A stretch of DNA of 64,000 nucleotides from Klebsiella sp. WP3-W18-ESBL-02 (GCF_014168815.1 NZ_AP021972.1:3782001-3846000), one strand, 5' to 3'; counted from the stretch's first letter, positions 34,025 to 43,471 are shown. Translations and numbers: made by a program. The notes: a model not told the origin generated them from the letters alone.

Positions 34025-35893
34025 TTAGAACGAGAAGCAGGAACAGCCCAGCGCGCCCCAGAACGCGCGATCGTCGGATACCGGCACGCCGGATTTACGC
34101 GCTAAGTCATGCTGGTGTCCGTGAACGCCGCAGCTCCCGCAGCACTGGTGCATCTGCACCACCGCGCCAAGATGCTCTGTTCCCGGAGGCGCAGAACGGT
34201 AGTGCCCCGGGACTTTCACCACCGGAGACCATTCCGGCAGGACCGGAATCGGCGGCGGTGCCAGCGGCGTAAAGTGCCCGGCGGCGTACACCACGCGGCC
34301 ATCGACGAGGGTCATCACCGACTCAATACCTTTAATTTCCTCTTCCGGTACGCTGAAGTAATCTTTCGACAACGTCACCAGATCCGCGAGCTGTCCAGCG
34401 GCGATGCGGCCTTTTTTCCCCTGCTCGCTGGAGAACCAGGCGCTGCCTGCCGTCCAGAGTTCCAACGCCACATCACGCGGCAGTCGGTTTTCGTCGTCGT
34501 ACATCGACATTCCGCCAACCGTGCGCCCGGACACCAGCCAGTACAGCGCCGTCCACGGGTTATAGCTTGCCACGCGGGTTGCGTCGGTCCCTAAGCCAAC
34601 CGGGACCTCCATCTCCAGCATCTTCGCCACCGGCGGCGTATGTTTCACCGCATCTTTGCCGTAGCGATCGACAAAGTATTCCCCCTGGAACGCCATACGA
34701 TGCTGCACCGCAATACCGCCGCCCAGCGCCTTCACGCGCTCGATATTACGCTCGGTAATGGTTTCTGCGTGGTCAAAGAACCAGTGCAGGCCGTTAAACG
34801 GAATATCACGGTTAACCTTCTCGAACACATCCAGCATGCGGCTGATGGATTCATCGTAGGTGGCATGCAGGCGGAACGGCCAGCGGTGTTCAACCAGATG
34901 GCGCACCACACGTTCCAGCTCATCTTCCATACCCGGCGGCAGGTCCGGTCGCGGCTGCAGGAAGTCCTCAAAATCGGCTGCCGAGAACACCAGCATTTCG
35001 CCCGCACCGTTGGCGCGATAGAAATCGGTGCCCTGGCCCGGCTTGAGCATATCGGTCCAGCGCTCAAAGTCGTCCAGCTCCTGCTTCGGACGCTGGGTAA
35101 ACAGGTTATAAGCGATACGAATCGTCATCTGCTTGTTGGCATGCAGCTGTTCGATAATTTCGTAATCATCCGGGTAGTTCTGGAAACCGCCGCCAGCGTC
35201 AATGGCGCTGGTCAGCCCCAGACGGTTCAGCTCGCGCATAAATTGACGAGTGGAGTTAACCTGCTGCTCCAGCGGCAGCTTCGGCCCTTTCGCCAGCGTG
35301 GCGTAGAGGATCATGGCATTCGGTTTCGCGATCAGCATCCCGGTTGGGTTGCCGTTATTGTCGCGCACGATCTCGCCGCCCGCCGGTGCCGGCGTCTCTT
35401 TGGTGTAGCCTACGGCCTTCAGCGCCGCACGGTTAAGCAGCGCGCGATCGTACAGGTGCAGCACGAACACCGGGGTATCCGGCGCGGCATCGTTCAGCTC
35501 TTCCAGCGTCGGCATACGACGTTCGGCAAACTGGAACTCGCTCCAGCCGCCGACGACCCGCACCCACTGCGGCGACGGGGTACGGTCGGCCTGCTCTTTA
35601 AGCATCCGCAGCGCGTCAGCCAGCGACGGCACGCCTTCCCAGCGCAGCTCCAGGTTATAGTTCAGACCGCCGCGAATCAGATGCAGGTGCGAGTCGTTCA
35701 GCCCCGGGATCACCGTGTGACCGTGAAGATCGATAATTTGCGTGCCTTCGCCAGCGTAAGACATCATCTGCGCGTCGGTGCCGACGGCAAGGATCTTACC
35801 GTCGGCAATCGCCACCGCTTCGGCGCGGGGCTGTTGGCTATCCAGGGTATGAATCTGCCCCTGGGTTAAGATCAGTGTGGCTGTTTGTGACAT
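34025..35893 (-). CDS. YtcJ-like amidohydrolase with C-terminal Cys/His-rich tail
   Basis: A 622-residue metal-dependent hydrolase of the amidohydrolase superfamily, YtcJ/LAF3 type. The N-terminal composite domain is followed by the metal motif NDSHLHL (about residues 64-70), HWFFDHAETI and VGLGTDATR, each a barrel strand end. The substrate is unknown, probably an N-acyl or cyclic amide compound. Unusually, residues about 571-622 add a tail with Cys at 584, 585 and 588, His at 591, 593 and 595, and Cys at 617 and 619, ending GCSCFSF; it looks like an added metal-binding site. An AAGGAG site precedes the ATG. It is the third gene of the operon divergent from the LysR gene. Confidence 0.82.
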   Translation of the reverse strand: MSQTATLILTQGQIHTLDSQQPRAEAVAIADGKILAVGTDAQMMSYAGEGTQIIDLHGHTVIPGLNDSHLHLIRGGLNYNLELRWEGVPSLADALRMLKEQADRTPSPQWVRVVGGWSEFQFAERRMPTLEELNDAAPDTPVFVLHLYDRALLNRAALKAVGYTKETPAPAGGEIVRDNNGNPTGMLIAKPNAMILYATLAKGPKLPLEQQVNSTRQFMRELNRLGLTSAIDAGGGFQNYPDDYEIIEQLHANKQMTIRIAYNLFTQRPKQELDDFERWTDMLKPGQGTDFYRANGAGEMLVFSAADFEDFLQPRPDLPPGMEDELERVVRHLVEHRWPFRLHATYDESISRMLDVFEKVNRDIPFNGLHWFFDHAETITERNIERVKALGGGIAVQHRMAFQGEYFVDRYGKDAVKHTPPVAKMLEMEVPVGLGTDATRVASYNPWTALYWLVSGRTVGGMSMYDDENRLPRDVALELWTAGSAWFSSEQGKKGRIAAGQLADLVTLSKDYFSVPEEEIKGIESVMTLVDGRVVYAAGHFTPLAPPPIPVLPEWSPVVKVPGHYRSAPPGTEHLGAVVQMHQCCGSCGVHGHQHDLARKSGVPVSDDRAFWGALGCSCFSF

Positions 35894-35913
35894 AGCGTTC
35901 TCCTTGCGCCGGA

Positions 35914-36456
35914 TCAGGCTTTTTTCAGCCAGCCGGCAAACAGGCGGGTCACGATGGGCATCCAGAGCCAGACCACCAGCGCGACCACACAGGCATCATT
36001 GATAAAATGCAGCAGCAGGGTTCCTTTGAGCGACGGCAGAAGCGCGCCCGTTATCACGGGCACCAGGTTAGTGCTCGGGAAAATCACCAGCAGGGTTATC
36101 AGGAACTGTTTCCAACGCTTAGGCTGGCGGACGTGCGCTGTCGGCGGCGTAAACCAGAATGCGGCTTCGGTACGCACTTCGGTGCGATCCCCTTCCGCCA
36201 GCAGTGGAGAAATGTCATCGACCAGCTTGCGACGCACGTCGGACTGAGTCCAGGCGTAAAGATGTTCGAGAGTATCGAAACGAATAATGATGTTCCACGC
36301 CGTCTGTCCGTCAACCGGGCGGATCACGTTTGCCCCCAGATGGCCGGGATAGTTCGCCGCAACCGGCATAATTTCGCCGAGCCAGGCTTCATACTGCGCG
36401 ACGTGTTCAGGACGAATGGCGTGGGTGATGACCAGAGTGACGTGCTTTTGCGTCAT
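35914..36456 (-). CDS. ABM-domain protein with C-terminal membrane segments
   Basis: A 180-residue protein. Residues about 1-100 form an antibiotic biosynthesis monooxygenase (ABM) domain, seen in VTLVITHAIRPEHVAQYEAWLGEI and NIIIRFDTLEHLYAWTQSD. A basic linker (RQPKRWKQFL) leads to two hydrophobic spans (about 116-140 and 150-172). This layout matches a group of bacterial proteins with an ABM domain fused to membrane helices, of unknown role. The longer frame upstream runs into the neighbouring gene; ATG 36456 is preferred. It lies between the ycaC-like and amidohydrolase genes, with short gaps. Confidence 0.78.
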   Translation of the reverse strand: MTQKHVTLVITHAIRPEHVAQYEAWLGEIMPVAANYPGHLGANVIRPVDGQTAWNIIIRFDTLEHLYAWTQSDVRRKLVDDISPLLAEGDRTEVRTEAAFWFTPPTAHVRQPKRWKQFLITLLVIFPSTNLVPVITGALLPSLKGTLLLHFINDACVVALVVWLWMPIVTRLFAGWLKKA

Positions 36457-36514
36457 GACGATAGGTTCCTTGCGCTTGCAATTCGGCGGGGTCACCCCCG
36501 CCGGTATCCTCACC

Positions 36515-37156
36515 TTAGGCTTTGCGCTCAGGAGCGCCATGCACCATGGTGTAAGCGTAGTCCACACCCATGCCATAGGCACCGCTGTGCTCGCGCACCA
36601 GATCCATCACCGCGTCGTAGGTCTCTTTACGCGACCAGTCGCGCTGGTACTCCAGCAGCACCTGCTGCCAGGTTACCGGCACGGCGCCAGCCTGCACCAT
36701 ACGGTCGATAGAGCGTTCATGCGCATCCACCGAGGTCCCGCCAGAGGTATCGGTGACAACGTACACTTCATATCCTGCTTCCAGCGCCATCAGTGCCGGG
36801 AAGGTCAGGCATACTTCGGTCCACAGCGCGGAAATAATCAGTTTTTTACGCCCGGTCGCTTCCACTGCTTTCACAAAAGCCGCATCTTCCCAGGAGTTCA
36901 TCGAGGTGCGTTCGATAGGCTTAACGTCCGGGTGAACGGCAAGTAATTCCGGCCAGATATAGCCACTAAAACTTTTGGTTTCAACAGAAGTGTAAATCAC
37001 TGGAACATTGAATATTTTCCCAGCCTTCGCTAGCGCTACGGTGTTATTTTTCAGCGTCTGACGATCGATATTTGCCACGCCAAAAGACATTTGCGGCTGA
37101 TGGTCAATAAAGATAAGCGTAGAGTTGGTTGGATTAATCAGTTCCCGAATAGACAT
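36515..37156 (-). CDS. Isochorismatase-like hydrolase, YcaC type
   Basis: A 213-residue cysteine hydrolase related to E. coli YcaC. The first strand carries the catalytic Asp (LIFIDHQ, Asp18), and the nucleophile is Cys116 in LWTEVCLTF; GYEVYVVTDTSGGTS is also typical. YcaC-like enzymes form ring-shaped oligomers, and their substrate is unknown. A GGAAGG site lies before the ATG. It heads the operon that continues with the ABM and amidohydrolase genes; a GC-rich hairpin (GGCGGGG/CCCCGCC, about 36485-36502) follows it and might tune downstream expression. Divergent LysR gene 272 bases away. Confidence 0.84.
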   Translation of the reverse strand: MSIRELINPTNSTLIFIDHQPQMSFGVANIDRQTLKNNTVALAKAGKIFNVPVIYTSVETKSFSGYIWPELLAVHPDVKPIERTSMNSWEDAAFVKAVEATGRKKLIISALWTEVCLTFPALMALEAGYEVYVVTDTSGGTSVDAHERSIDRMVQAGAVPVTWQQVLLEYQRDWSRKETYDAVMDLVREHSGAYGMGVDYAYTMVHGAPERKA

Positions 37157-37428
37157 AACATACCTTCCTAATCAATTAGTTAGTGGCAATGAGCTGTAAC
37201 TGCCGTGAGCAGGCGGATCCTGAATCAGAAAGCTTGTTGAGTATAGCGGGAAATTTCTAACGAGTTATTAAAGAAAATTTACCATCCTGTGACGGGATTA
37301 TTTTCTAATTGTGGAACATCAACATCTACATCAAAAAAATGCGAATGTTATATCTAATTTATTCACTGGCATTATTTCGGCCTATTCGTTAAAACTGACT
37401 AATTAATTTTTAAGGATATTTTAAGCTC

Positions 37429-38331
37429 ATGCGCATAAATCTGGATGTTTTGCTGATCCTCGACGCTCTCGACAAATACGGTACTTTCGCCGCCGCCGCC
37501 GAATCACTGTTCAAGACCCCAGCCGCGCTGAGCTACATGATCCAGAAGCTGGAAAGCGATCTGAGCATTGAACTGCTCGATCGCTCCGGACACCGGGCCA
37601 AATTCACCGATACCGGACGCATGATGCTGGAGAAAGGCCGTCTGCTGCTGAACGCGGCAAAGGATTTGGAAAAACAGGCGCAACAGCTCAGCTCCGGCTG
37701 GGAAAAAGAGCTGGCGATCGCCCTGGATGAGTCGTTTCCCTTTTCGGCGCTGCTGCCGCACATCGAGGCATTCTACGGGCTGAACAAGCAAACGCGCCTT
37801 AACTTCACCCACCATACGCTGGCCGGTTCCTGGGAAGAGCTAACACACAACGGTGCCGATATTATTCTCGGCGCCATCAACGAGCCGCCCACTTCCGCCG
37901 CCTGGTCGTACCGTATGCTGGGGACGCTGGACAATGTTTTTGTCGTCTCGCCCAATCACCCGCTGGCTGACGCTCAGGAAGGCTTATCCAACGAACAGCT
38001 GTGCCTGCATCGGGCGGTGGTGATAAGCGACAGCGCCCGCCATTGCCACCCGCTGCAAACCAACCTGATGGATGAACAGCCGCAGATTCGCGTTGATGAT
38101 TTTCACAGTAAAGTGAAGCTGTTGCTCGCCGGGCTTGGCTGCGGTTTTCTGCCGCGCCACATTGTCAGCCCATGGCTGGCGAGCGGCGAACTGGTGGAAA
38201 AAACGGTTATCTCATTTCGTCAGAAAGATGTTGCCTACATTGCCTGGCGCAACGGCAGCGATGGGCTAGCACAGCGCTGGTGGCGGGAAACCCTGCTCGC
38301 CAGCGCTGAAATTGCACACCTCTATCAGTGA
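37429..38331 (+). CDS. LysR-family transcriptional regulator
   Basis: A 300-residue LysR-type regulator. The N-terminal winged helix-turn-helix (residues about 4-62) is INLDVLLILDALDKYGTFAAAAESLFKTPAALSY with a scanning helix, and the C-terminal periplasmic-binding-like domain senses the inducer. It is divergent from the ycaC-like/ABM/amidohydrolase operon, which it is likely to control through the AT-rich 37157-37428 gap. Its stop overlaps the malZ stop by seven bases (tail to tail), so no terminator fits between them. Confidence 0.85.
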   Translation: MRINLDVLLILDALDKYGTFAAAAESLFKTPAALSYMIQKLESDLSIELLDRSGHRAKFTDTGRMMLEKGRLLLNAAKDLEKQAQQLSSGWEKELAIALDESFPFSALLPHIEAFYGLNKQTRLNFTHHTLAGSWEELTHNGADIILGAINEPPTSAAWSYRMLGTLDNVFVVSPNHPLADAQEGLSNEQLCLHRAVVISDSARHCHPLQTNLMDEQPQIRVDDFHSKVKLLLAGLGCGFLPRHIVSPWLASGELVEKTVISFRQKDVAYIAWRNGSDGLAQRWWRETLLASAEIAHLYQ

Positions 38332-40142
38332 GTGGTCCACACCGTTGCGGAGATTGCTGCCAGGGTCAGCGTGCGTTCAGCAAGCTGGCCTTCCCCTTCC
38401 CGCCGTTGCCAGCCGCTCACGGCGAGCAGCGGTGAATCCGCCAGCGTGACCTCTGCCGCATCGCCACGGTTAATCGCCACCAGCACACGTTCTGCGCCAA
38501 GGACGCGCAGGAAAATGACCACATCGCCTTCGGCATACAGCACCTGACACGCGCCGCAGCGCAATGCCGGAGTCACCTTGCGCAACGCCGCCAGCCGCTG
38601 ATACAGCGCCAGCAGCGCGCCGTCCTGCTGGTGTTCATTCCACGGGAACGGCTTACGGCACATCGGATCGTTATCGCCATCGAGCCCAACCTCATCACCA
38701 TAGTAGATGCACGGCACGCCGGGCCAGCTGAACAGCCAGACCACCGCCAGCGGTAGGCGCGCCACATCGCGGCCCAGCAGCGACTTAAAGCGCGCGGTAT
38801 CGTGGCTATCAAGCTGGTTAAACATGCGCAACTGCTGCTGATGTGACAGCCCGGCGCGGTAATCCTCCATCCACGCCATGCAGGTTTGTGCATCGATGTT
38901 CTGCGGATCGTAGGAGATATCGGTGTTCGCAAGGAAGCCCCACAGCGGAAAAGTGAAGCCGCGATAGTTCATCGCCGCATCTTCCGCATCCTGCTGTAAC
39001 CACTGCCGCGCGTCGCCAAAGTGCTCGCCAAAGACAAACGCATCCGGACGCGCCGCTTTCGCAGCCTGCGTAATGGCGACCACGTGCTGAAGGTTGTTTT
39101 TCGCCCCGCCCGCCTCGCCAAGCATATGCACCACGTCGAGCCGCCAGCCGTCCATATTCCACGGCGCTTTCAGCCAGTGGCGCACGATACTGTCCTCATC
39201 GCCGTAGATATCCGCTTGCAGCGACGATGACCGATAGTCCAGCTTCGGCAGGCTGGCGTAGCCCAGCCAGTCCAGCGCCCTACCGTCGGCGGAGAAGCTG
39301 TAGCGATCGCGCCACGGCGACGTGGCATGGTGGCAGGCGCCGTGGTCACCGCACTGATGGCGGTCAAACCAGGCGTGCGTATCGCCGCTGTGGTTAAATA
39401 CGCCGTCGAGAATCAGCCGCATCCCCGCACGCTGTGTAGCATGACGCAGGCGCAGCAGCGCGTCGTTACCGCCAAACTGCGGGTCAACTTCGCGATAATC
39501 TTGCGTATCGTATTTATGCACGCTCGGTGCGGTAAATACAGGATTCAGATACAGCGCGGTTACGCCCAGCGCTTTCAGGTACGGCAGTTTTTCACAAATG
39601 CCATTGAGATCGCCGCCGTAAAAGGTTGAGCCACCCGCCTCTGCGGTCAGCGGTTGGTCCCAGTCGCGCAGGATAATATCGTGTCCAGCGGCGTGATGAT
39701 GGTAGACCTTATCCTGCTGCGCACCGCGCGCCGCGCCACGGGCAAAACGGTCGGGGAAAATCTGGTAAAAGATCTGATCCGTCACCCACTGCGGCCCTTC
39801 ATCCGGGCAGTCATAGGCAAACAGCTCCAGCTTCGCCGGCGGAATAGCGCTGAACCCCTTAGGCGCAAACCACAGCTGACGATCATCCCACAGCAGTTTA
39901 AAACCGTAGCGGCGACGCGCCTGGCCTTCATGCAGCTTGATTTCCGCCCGCCACTGCACCACATCCGGCGCGGGCGCTTGGCTACTGCGGCGCATCGGCA
40001 CCGCCATCTCTTCATTATCCACCTCCGAGCGCAGAGTTACCCGCTGCGGCAGGTTATCGCCGCGCAGCCACAGCTTAATAATCAATTTATCCTGCTGGCG
40101 TTTTATAAAGGGCGCAACCGGAAGGTGCCAGGCGTTCAACAT
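38325..40142 (-). CDS. malZ: Maltodextrin glucosidase
   Basis: Cytoplasmic glycosyl hydrolase family 13 enzyme releasing glucose from the reducing end of maltodextrins. The 605-residue protein has an N-terminal beta domain and the (beta/alpha)8 barrel with LDGVFNHSG, DGWRLDVVHMLGE (nucleophile Asp), VFGEHFGDAR (acid/base Glu) and NQLDSHDTARF (transition-state Asp), the four conserved GH13 regions. The start is the second ATG of an ATGATG pair with GGGGGA upstream, giving the E. coli MLNAWHLP start; 40145 is possible. Its transcription is independent of the proY gene behind it by a terminator at 40252-40281. Confidence 0.94.
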   Translation of the reverse strand: MLNAWHLPVAPFIKRQQDKLIIKLWLRGDNLPQRVTLRSEVDNEEMAVPMRRSSQAPAPDVVQWRAEIKLHEGQARRRYGFKLLWDDRQLWFAPKGFSAIPPAKLELFAYDCPDEGPQWVTDQIFYQIFPDRFARGAARGAQQDKVYHHHAAGHDIILRDWDQPLTAEAGGSTFYGGDLNGICEKLPYLKALGVTALYLNPVFTAPSVHKYDTQDYREVDPQFGGNDALLRLRHATQRAGMRLILDGVFNHSGDTHAWFDRHQCGDHGACHHATSPWRDRYSFSADGRALDWLGYASLPKLDYRSSSLQADIYGDEDSIVRHWLKAPWNMDGWRLDVVHMLGEAGGAKNNLQHVVAITQAAKAARPDAFVFGEHFGDARQWLQQDAEDAAMNYRGFTFPLWGFLANTDISYDPQNIDAQTCMAWMEDYRAGLSHQQQLRMFNQLDSHDTARFKSLLGRDVARLPLAVVWLFSWPGVPCIYYGDEVGLDGDNDPMCRKPFPWNEHQQDGALLALYQRLAALRKVTPALRCGACQVLYAEGDVVIFLRVLGAERVLVAINRGDAAEVTLADSPLLAVSGWQRREGEGQLAERTLTLAAISATVWTTH

Positions 40143-40251
40143 CATTTTTCCCCCATCATCAAAATGAGCACACCTTGCCATAGGGCTATTTTACCCTACT
40201 CATCTTTTAAACTTTTTTATAGGGAGGAGGACGGGGGCGCAGATTTGGGCC

Positions 40252-40281
40252 ATAAAAAACCCGGCGCGAGGCCGGGTTTAT
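40252..40281. terminator. Terminator of proY
   Basis: AAAAAACCCGGC-GCGA-GGCCGGGTTT: 9-10 bp stem. Read on the minus strand it follows proY and ends in GGGTTTTTTATGG. Confidence 0.88.
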
Positions 40282-40298
40282 CAACGCTATCTTAACGA

Positions 40299-41651
40299 TT
40301 AGCGACGGCGGCGAGTTTTAAACACCCATCCCACCAGCAGCAGCAGAATCCATGCAAACCCGACGTACAGCGAGATGCGGGTATCCGGATGGTAGCCAAT
40401 CAGGCCGATGATGAACACCAGGAATACCAGCCCGATAACGGTGGTCGTCACGCCGCCAGGCACTTTGAACTTCAGCGCCTTCACTTCGTCAGCCGACAGA
40501 CGGCGACGGAACGCCACCTGCGACAGCAGGATCATAATCCACACCCAAACGGTGGCGAAGGTGGCCAGTGAGGCAATGACCAGGAAGACGTTCTCCGGCA
40601 TGATGTAGTTCAGATACACCGCGAACAGCAGCGCGATAGTCATCACCATTACCGTGACCCATGGAATGCCGCGGCGCGAGGTTTTCGCAAACACCTTCGG
40701 TGCGCTGCCCTGCTCGGCCATGCCGTGCAGCATACGGCCGACGCCGAACACATCAGAGTTAATCGCCGACAGCGACGCCGTCAGTACCACAAAGTTGAGG
40801 ATGCTGGCCGCAAAGGTGATGCCCATATGCTGGAAGGTCAGTACGAACGGACTACCGTCGGTGCCCACCTGGTTCCACGGGTAAATAGACATAATCACAA
40901 ACAGCGTGCCCACGTAGAACACCAGAATACGCATCGGCACGGAGTTGATCGCCCGCGGGATGGATTTTTCCGGGTCTTTTGCTTCACCGGCGGTGATACC
41001 GATGATTTCAATACCGCCGTAGGCAAACATCACCATTTGTAACGACATCACCATGCCGAGCCAGCCGTTGCTAAAGAAGCCGCCGTTGCTCCACAGGTTA
41101 TGAATCCCCGTGGGCTGCCCGCCGTTGCCGATACCCCAGATGATGATACCGAAGCCCGCCACGATCATGATGATAATGGTGGCCACTTTGAAGAAAGAGA
41201 ACCAGAACTCCAGCTCGCCGAACACCTTCACGCTCATCAGGTTGATGGCGCAGATAATCAGCACCACGCTGAGTACCCATATCCAGTGCGGCACCGCCGG
41301 GAACCAGACGCCCATATAGATGCCGAACGCGGTCACGTCGGCAATGGCGACAATCAGGATCTCAAAGCAGTAGGTCCAGCCGGTGATATAGCCCGCCAGC
41401 GGCCCGAGGTTTTCCTGCGCGTAGCGAGAGAACGAGCTGGCGGCGGGGTTATGCACCGACATCTCGCCCAGCGCACGCATAATAATATAAGCAGCAACGC
41501 CGCCGATAATATAGGCCAGCAGAACGCTTGGCCCGGCCATCTTGATGGCGTCGGCGGAGCCATAAAACAGCCCCGTACCAATTGCCGATCCGAGGGCCAT
41601 AAAGCGAATGTGACGGGTGCTTAGCCCGCGCTTCAGCTTGTTGTTTTCCAT
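40299..41651 (-). CDS. proY: Proline-specific permease ProY
   Basis: Inner-membrane amino acid/proton symporter of the APC family with 12 helices; E. coli and Salmonella ProY is a cryptic proline transporter. The product, about 450 residues, shows the APC start RHIRFMALGSAIGTGLFYGSA and the motif FAYGGIEIIGITAGEAKDPEKSIPRAI. The start MENNKLKRGL at 41651 matches the E. coli start; an ATG five codons earlier (41666) is equally open and has a more distant GGAG. The C-terminus is a little shorter than in E. coli. Confidence 0.92.
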   Translation of the reverse strand: MENNKLKRGLSTRHIRFMALGSAIGTGLFYGSADAIKMAGPSVLLAYIIGGVAAYIIMRALGEMSVHNPAASSFSRYAQENLGPLAGYITGWTYCFEILIVAIADVTAFGIYMGVWFPAVPHWIWVLSVVLIICAINLMSVKVFGELEFWFSFFKVATIIIMIVAGFGIIIWGIGNGGQPTGIHNLWSNGGFFSNGWLGMVMSLQMVMFAYGGIEIIGITAGEAKDPEKSIPRAINSVPMRILVFYVGTLFVIMSIYPWNQVGTDGSPFVLTFQHMGITFAASILNFVVLTASLSAINSDVFGVGRMLHGMAEQGSAPKVFAKTSRRGIPWVTVMVMTIALLFAVYLNYIMPENVFLVIASLATFATVWVWIMILLSQVAFRRRLSADEVKALKFKVPGGVTTTVIGLVFLVFIIGLIGYHPDTRISLYVGFAWILLLLVGWVFKTRRRR

Positions 41652-41733
41652 CGTTTCCAGTGCCATGTCATACCCATCATCTCCGCGCTGGCGGCATGCC
41701 GCAGCACGAACGACTTAGGTGAAAGTACCCAAA

Positions 41734-41767
41734 ATAAAAAACCACGGAACATCACGTTCCGTGGTTA
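41734..41767. terminator. Terminator of brnQ
   Basis: AAAAAACCACGGAAC...GTTCCGTGGTTAAGAC. An 11-bp stem between brnQ and proY; on the minus strand it follows brnQ and is succeeded by TTTTTTATTTT. Confidence 0.9.
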
Positions 41768-41790
41768 AGACACCGCCTTTGCGACGCGGG

Positions 41791-43110
41791 TTAGTGCGCG
41801 CTTGATGTCACCTGACGACCCGCCGTACGGTCCCAGACAATAGCCAGAACCGCCATGACAACCGTCGGCATCAGCCAAGCCAGCCCCTGCTCTGCCAGCG
41901 GCAGACGGGCAGTCCATCCTGGCAGTACGTCTGCAAACGCAGAAGCTTTAATACCGTCAAGGATACCAAAAACAAGGCTGATAAACATCGGGGGTGCAAT
42001 AACGCGGCCCGAATTATGCCACCAATTGCGGGTAAAGCTGAGCACGACAAGTGCGATACACGGCGGATAGATAGCCGTCAGTACCGGAATAGAGATCTGA
42101 ATCAGGTGGCTCAGGCCCAGGTTCGATACGGCCATCGAGAACAGGCCAAGAATAAACACCAGCGTACGATACGAGAACGGCAGGTACTGCGCAAAGAACT
42201 CAGCGCAGGCACAGGTCAGGCCAACCGCCGTCACCAGACAGGCGATGAAGATCAGCGCCGCCAGCAGGAAGCTCCCCGCGCCACCAAAGGTGTGCTGTAC
42301 GTAGGCATGCAGAATTGCCGCACCGTTGGCATTTTGATCGACCAGCGTCGCGCTGTCGGAGCCCAGACGGAACAGCGCCAGATACAGCAGCGTCAGGCCG
42401 ACGCCCGCCATCAGGCCAGCCCAGATGGTGTAGCGGGTCAGCAGACGCGCTTCCGTAACGCCGCGAGAACGCGCCGCATTAACAATCACGATACCAAACA
42501 CCATCGCGCCCAGCGTATCCATGGTCAGGTAGCCGTTCACAAAGCCGTTTGAGAACGGCGCTGTTTCATAGGCTTCCAGCGCGTGGCTGATCGGGCCAGC
42601 AGGCCAGATAATCGCCGCAACGGCGAGCACAATCAGCGCAACAATTTTCAACGGAGCCAGGAAGTTGCCGACGGTATCCAGCAGCTTGCCCGGATACAGC
42701 GACACCAGAATCACCAGCGCAAAATAGATAACGCTGTAGATAAACAGCGGCAGTTCGCCGCTGCCGGTTAACGGCGCAATACCCACTTCAAAGGAGACGG
42801 TCGCGGTGCGCGGCGTCGCAAACAGCGGGCCCACCGCCAGATAACAAACCGTTGCCAGCAGAACGCCTGCAACCTTGCCGATTGGCGTACTCAGGCTATC
42901 AACGCCGCCGCCCACTTTCGCCAGCGCGACCACGGTCAGCACCGGAAGACCAACGGCAGTAATCAGGAAGCCAATCGCGGCGACCCAAACGTGAGGACCG
43001 GCCTGCAGGCCAACCATAGGAGGGAAAATGATGTTACCTGCGCCAACAAACAACGCAAAGGTCATAAAGCCCAGAGCGATGATGTCACGCGATTTTAATT
43101 GATGGGTCAT
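41791..43110 (-). CDS. brnQ: Branched-chain amino acid transporter BrnQ
   Basis: A 439-residue, 12-helix sodium- or proton-coupled carrier for leucine, isoleucine and valine. FVGAGNIIFPPMVGLQAG near the N-terminus and the long helical pattern identify the LIV-II family; length equals E. coli BrnQ. It follows phoR with a 410-base gap and is thought to have its own promoter. Control by Lrp or by amino-acid supply is plausible but not read from the sequence. Confidence 0.94.
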   Translation of the reverse strand: MTHQLKSRDIIALGFMTFALFVGAGNIIFPPMVGLQAGPHVWVAAIGFLITAVGLPVLTVVALAKVGGGVDSLSTPIGKVAGVLLATVCYLAVGPLFATPRTATVSFEVGIAPLTGSGELPLFIYSVIYFALVILVSLYPGKLLDTVGNFLAPLKIVALIVLAVAAIIWPAGPISHALEAYETAPFSNGFVNGYLTMDTLGAMVFGIVIVNAARSRGVTEARLLTRYTIWAGLMAGVGLTLLYLALFRLGSDSATLVDQNANGAAILHAYVQHTFGGAGSFLLAALIFIACLVTAVGLTCACAEFFAQYLPFSYRTLVFILGLFSMAVSNLGLSHLIQISIPVLTAIYPPCIALVVLSFTRNWWHNSGRVIAPPMFISLVFGILDGIKASAFADVLPGWTARLPLAEQGLAWLMPTVVMAVLAIVWDRTAGRQVTSSAH

Positions 43111-43471
43111 ATGTAACTACTGCCTGTGGATGTGGTGTTGTAAAACAAAATTTGTCTCACCGGAACCTGCGGAATGATACAGAGGAAACCGGCGATAAAC
43201 TCAGCGGGATATGCTCCCTTCGCGGCGTAGAGAAGAATAGTTTTTTGATTTACCGCGAATACACAGTCCGTTAGGGACCGTATGGGGGCCAATTTAAACG
43301 CTTATAACGTTTTAAAGCAACACGGGATCGCAAAACCAGATGATTATATTGATACTCAATCAATAACCAGATTGATTAACTGGTATTAAGAAAAACATCT
43401 GGCTAATCATGCGAACAAAAAACAACCAGACGTTCGTTAATCGTCCAGCGAATTGTTGACTGCAAAGCAAA
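43111..43471 (-). promoter_or_regulatory. Upstream region of brnQ
   Basis: No convincing gene. The stretch is AT-rich (about 43320-43430) with repeated CCAGAT/ATCTGG-like words, consistent with a promoter and protein-binding region for brnQ. A 61-codon frame with a TTG start (43107-43292) overlaps the brnQ ATG by ATGA but has no ribosome site and no recognised product. Confidence 0.4.

Noticed and set aside
34640..35869. A 409-codon + strand open frame across the amidohydrolase gene
   Set aside because: It is an antisense shadow of the real gene: GC-rich codon structure keeps the reverse frame open, and the product has no recognisable motifs.
36485..36504. GC-rich hairpin between the ycaC-like and ABM genes as an operon terminator
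   Set aside because: It lacks a T tract on the transcribed strand and the gene spacing is short, so it was not listed as a terminator.
43107..43292. A 61-codon frame overlapping the brnQ start by ATGA, possibly a leader peptide
   Set aside because: The start is a TTG without a ribosome site, no run of branched-chain codons is present, and no attenuator hairpin follows.
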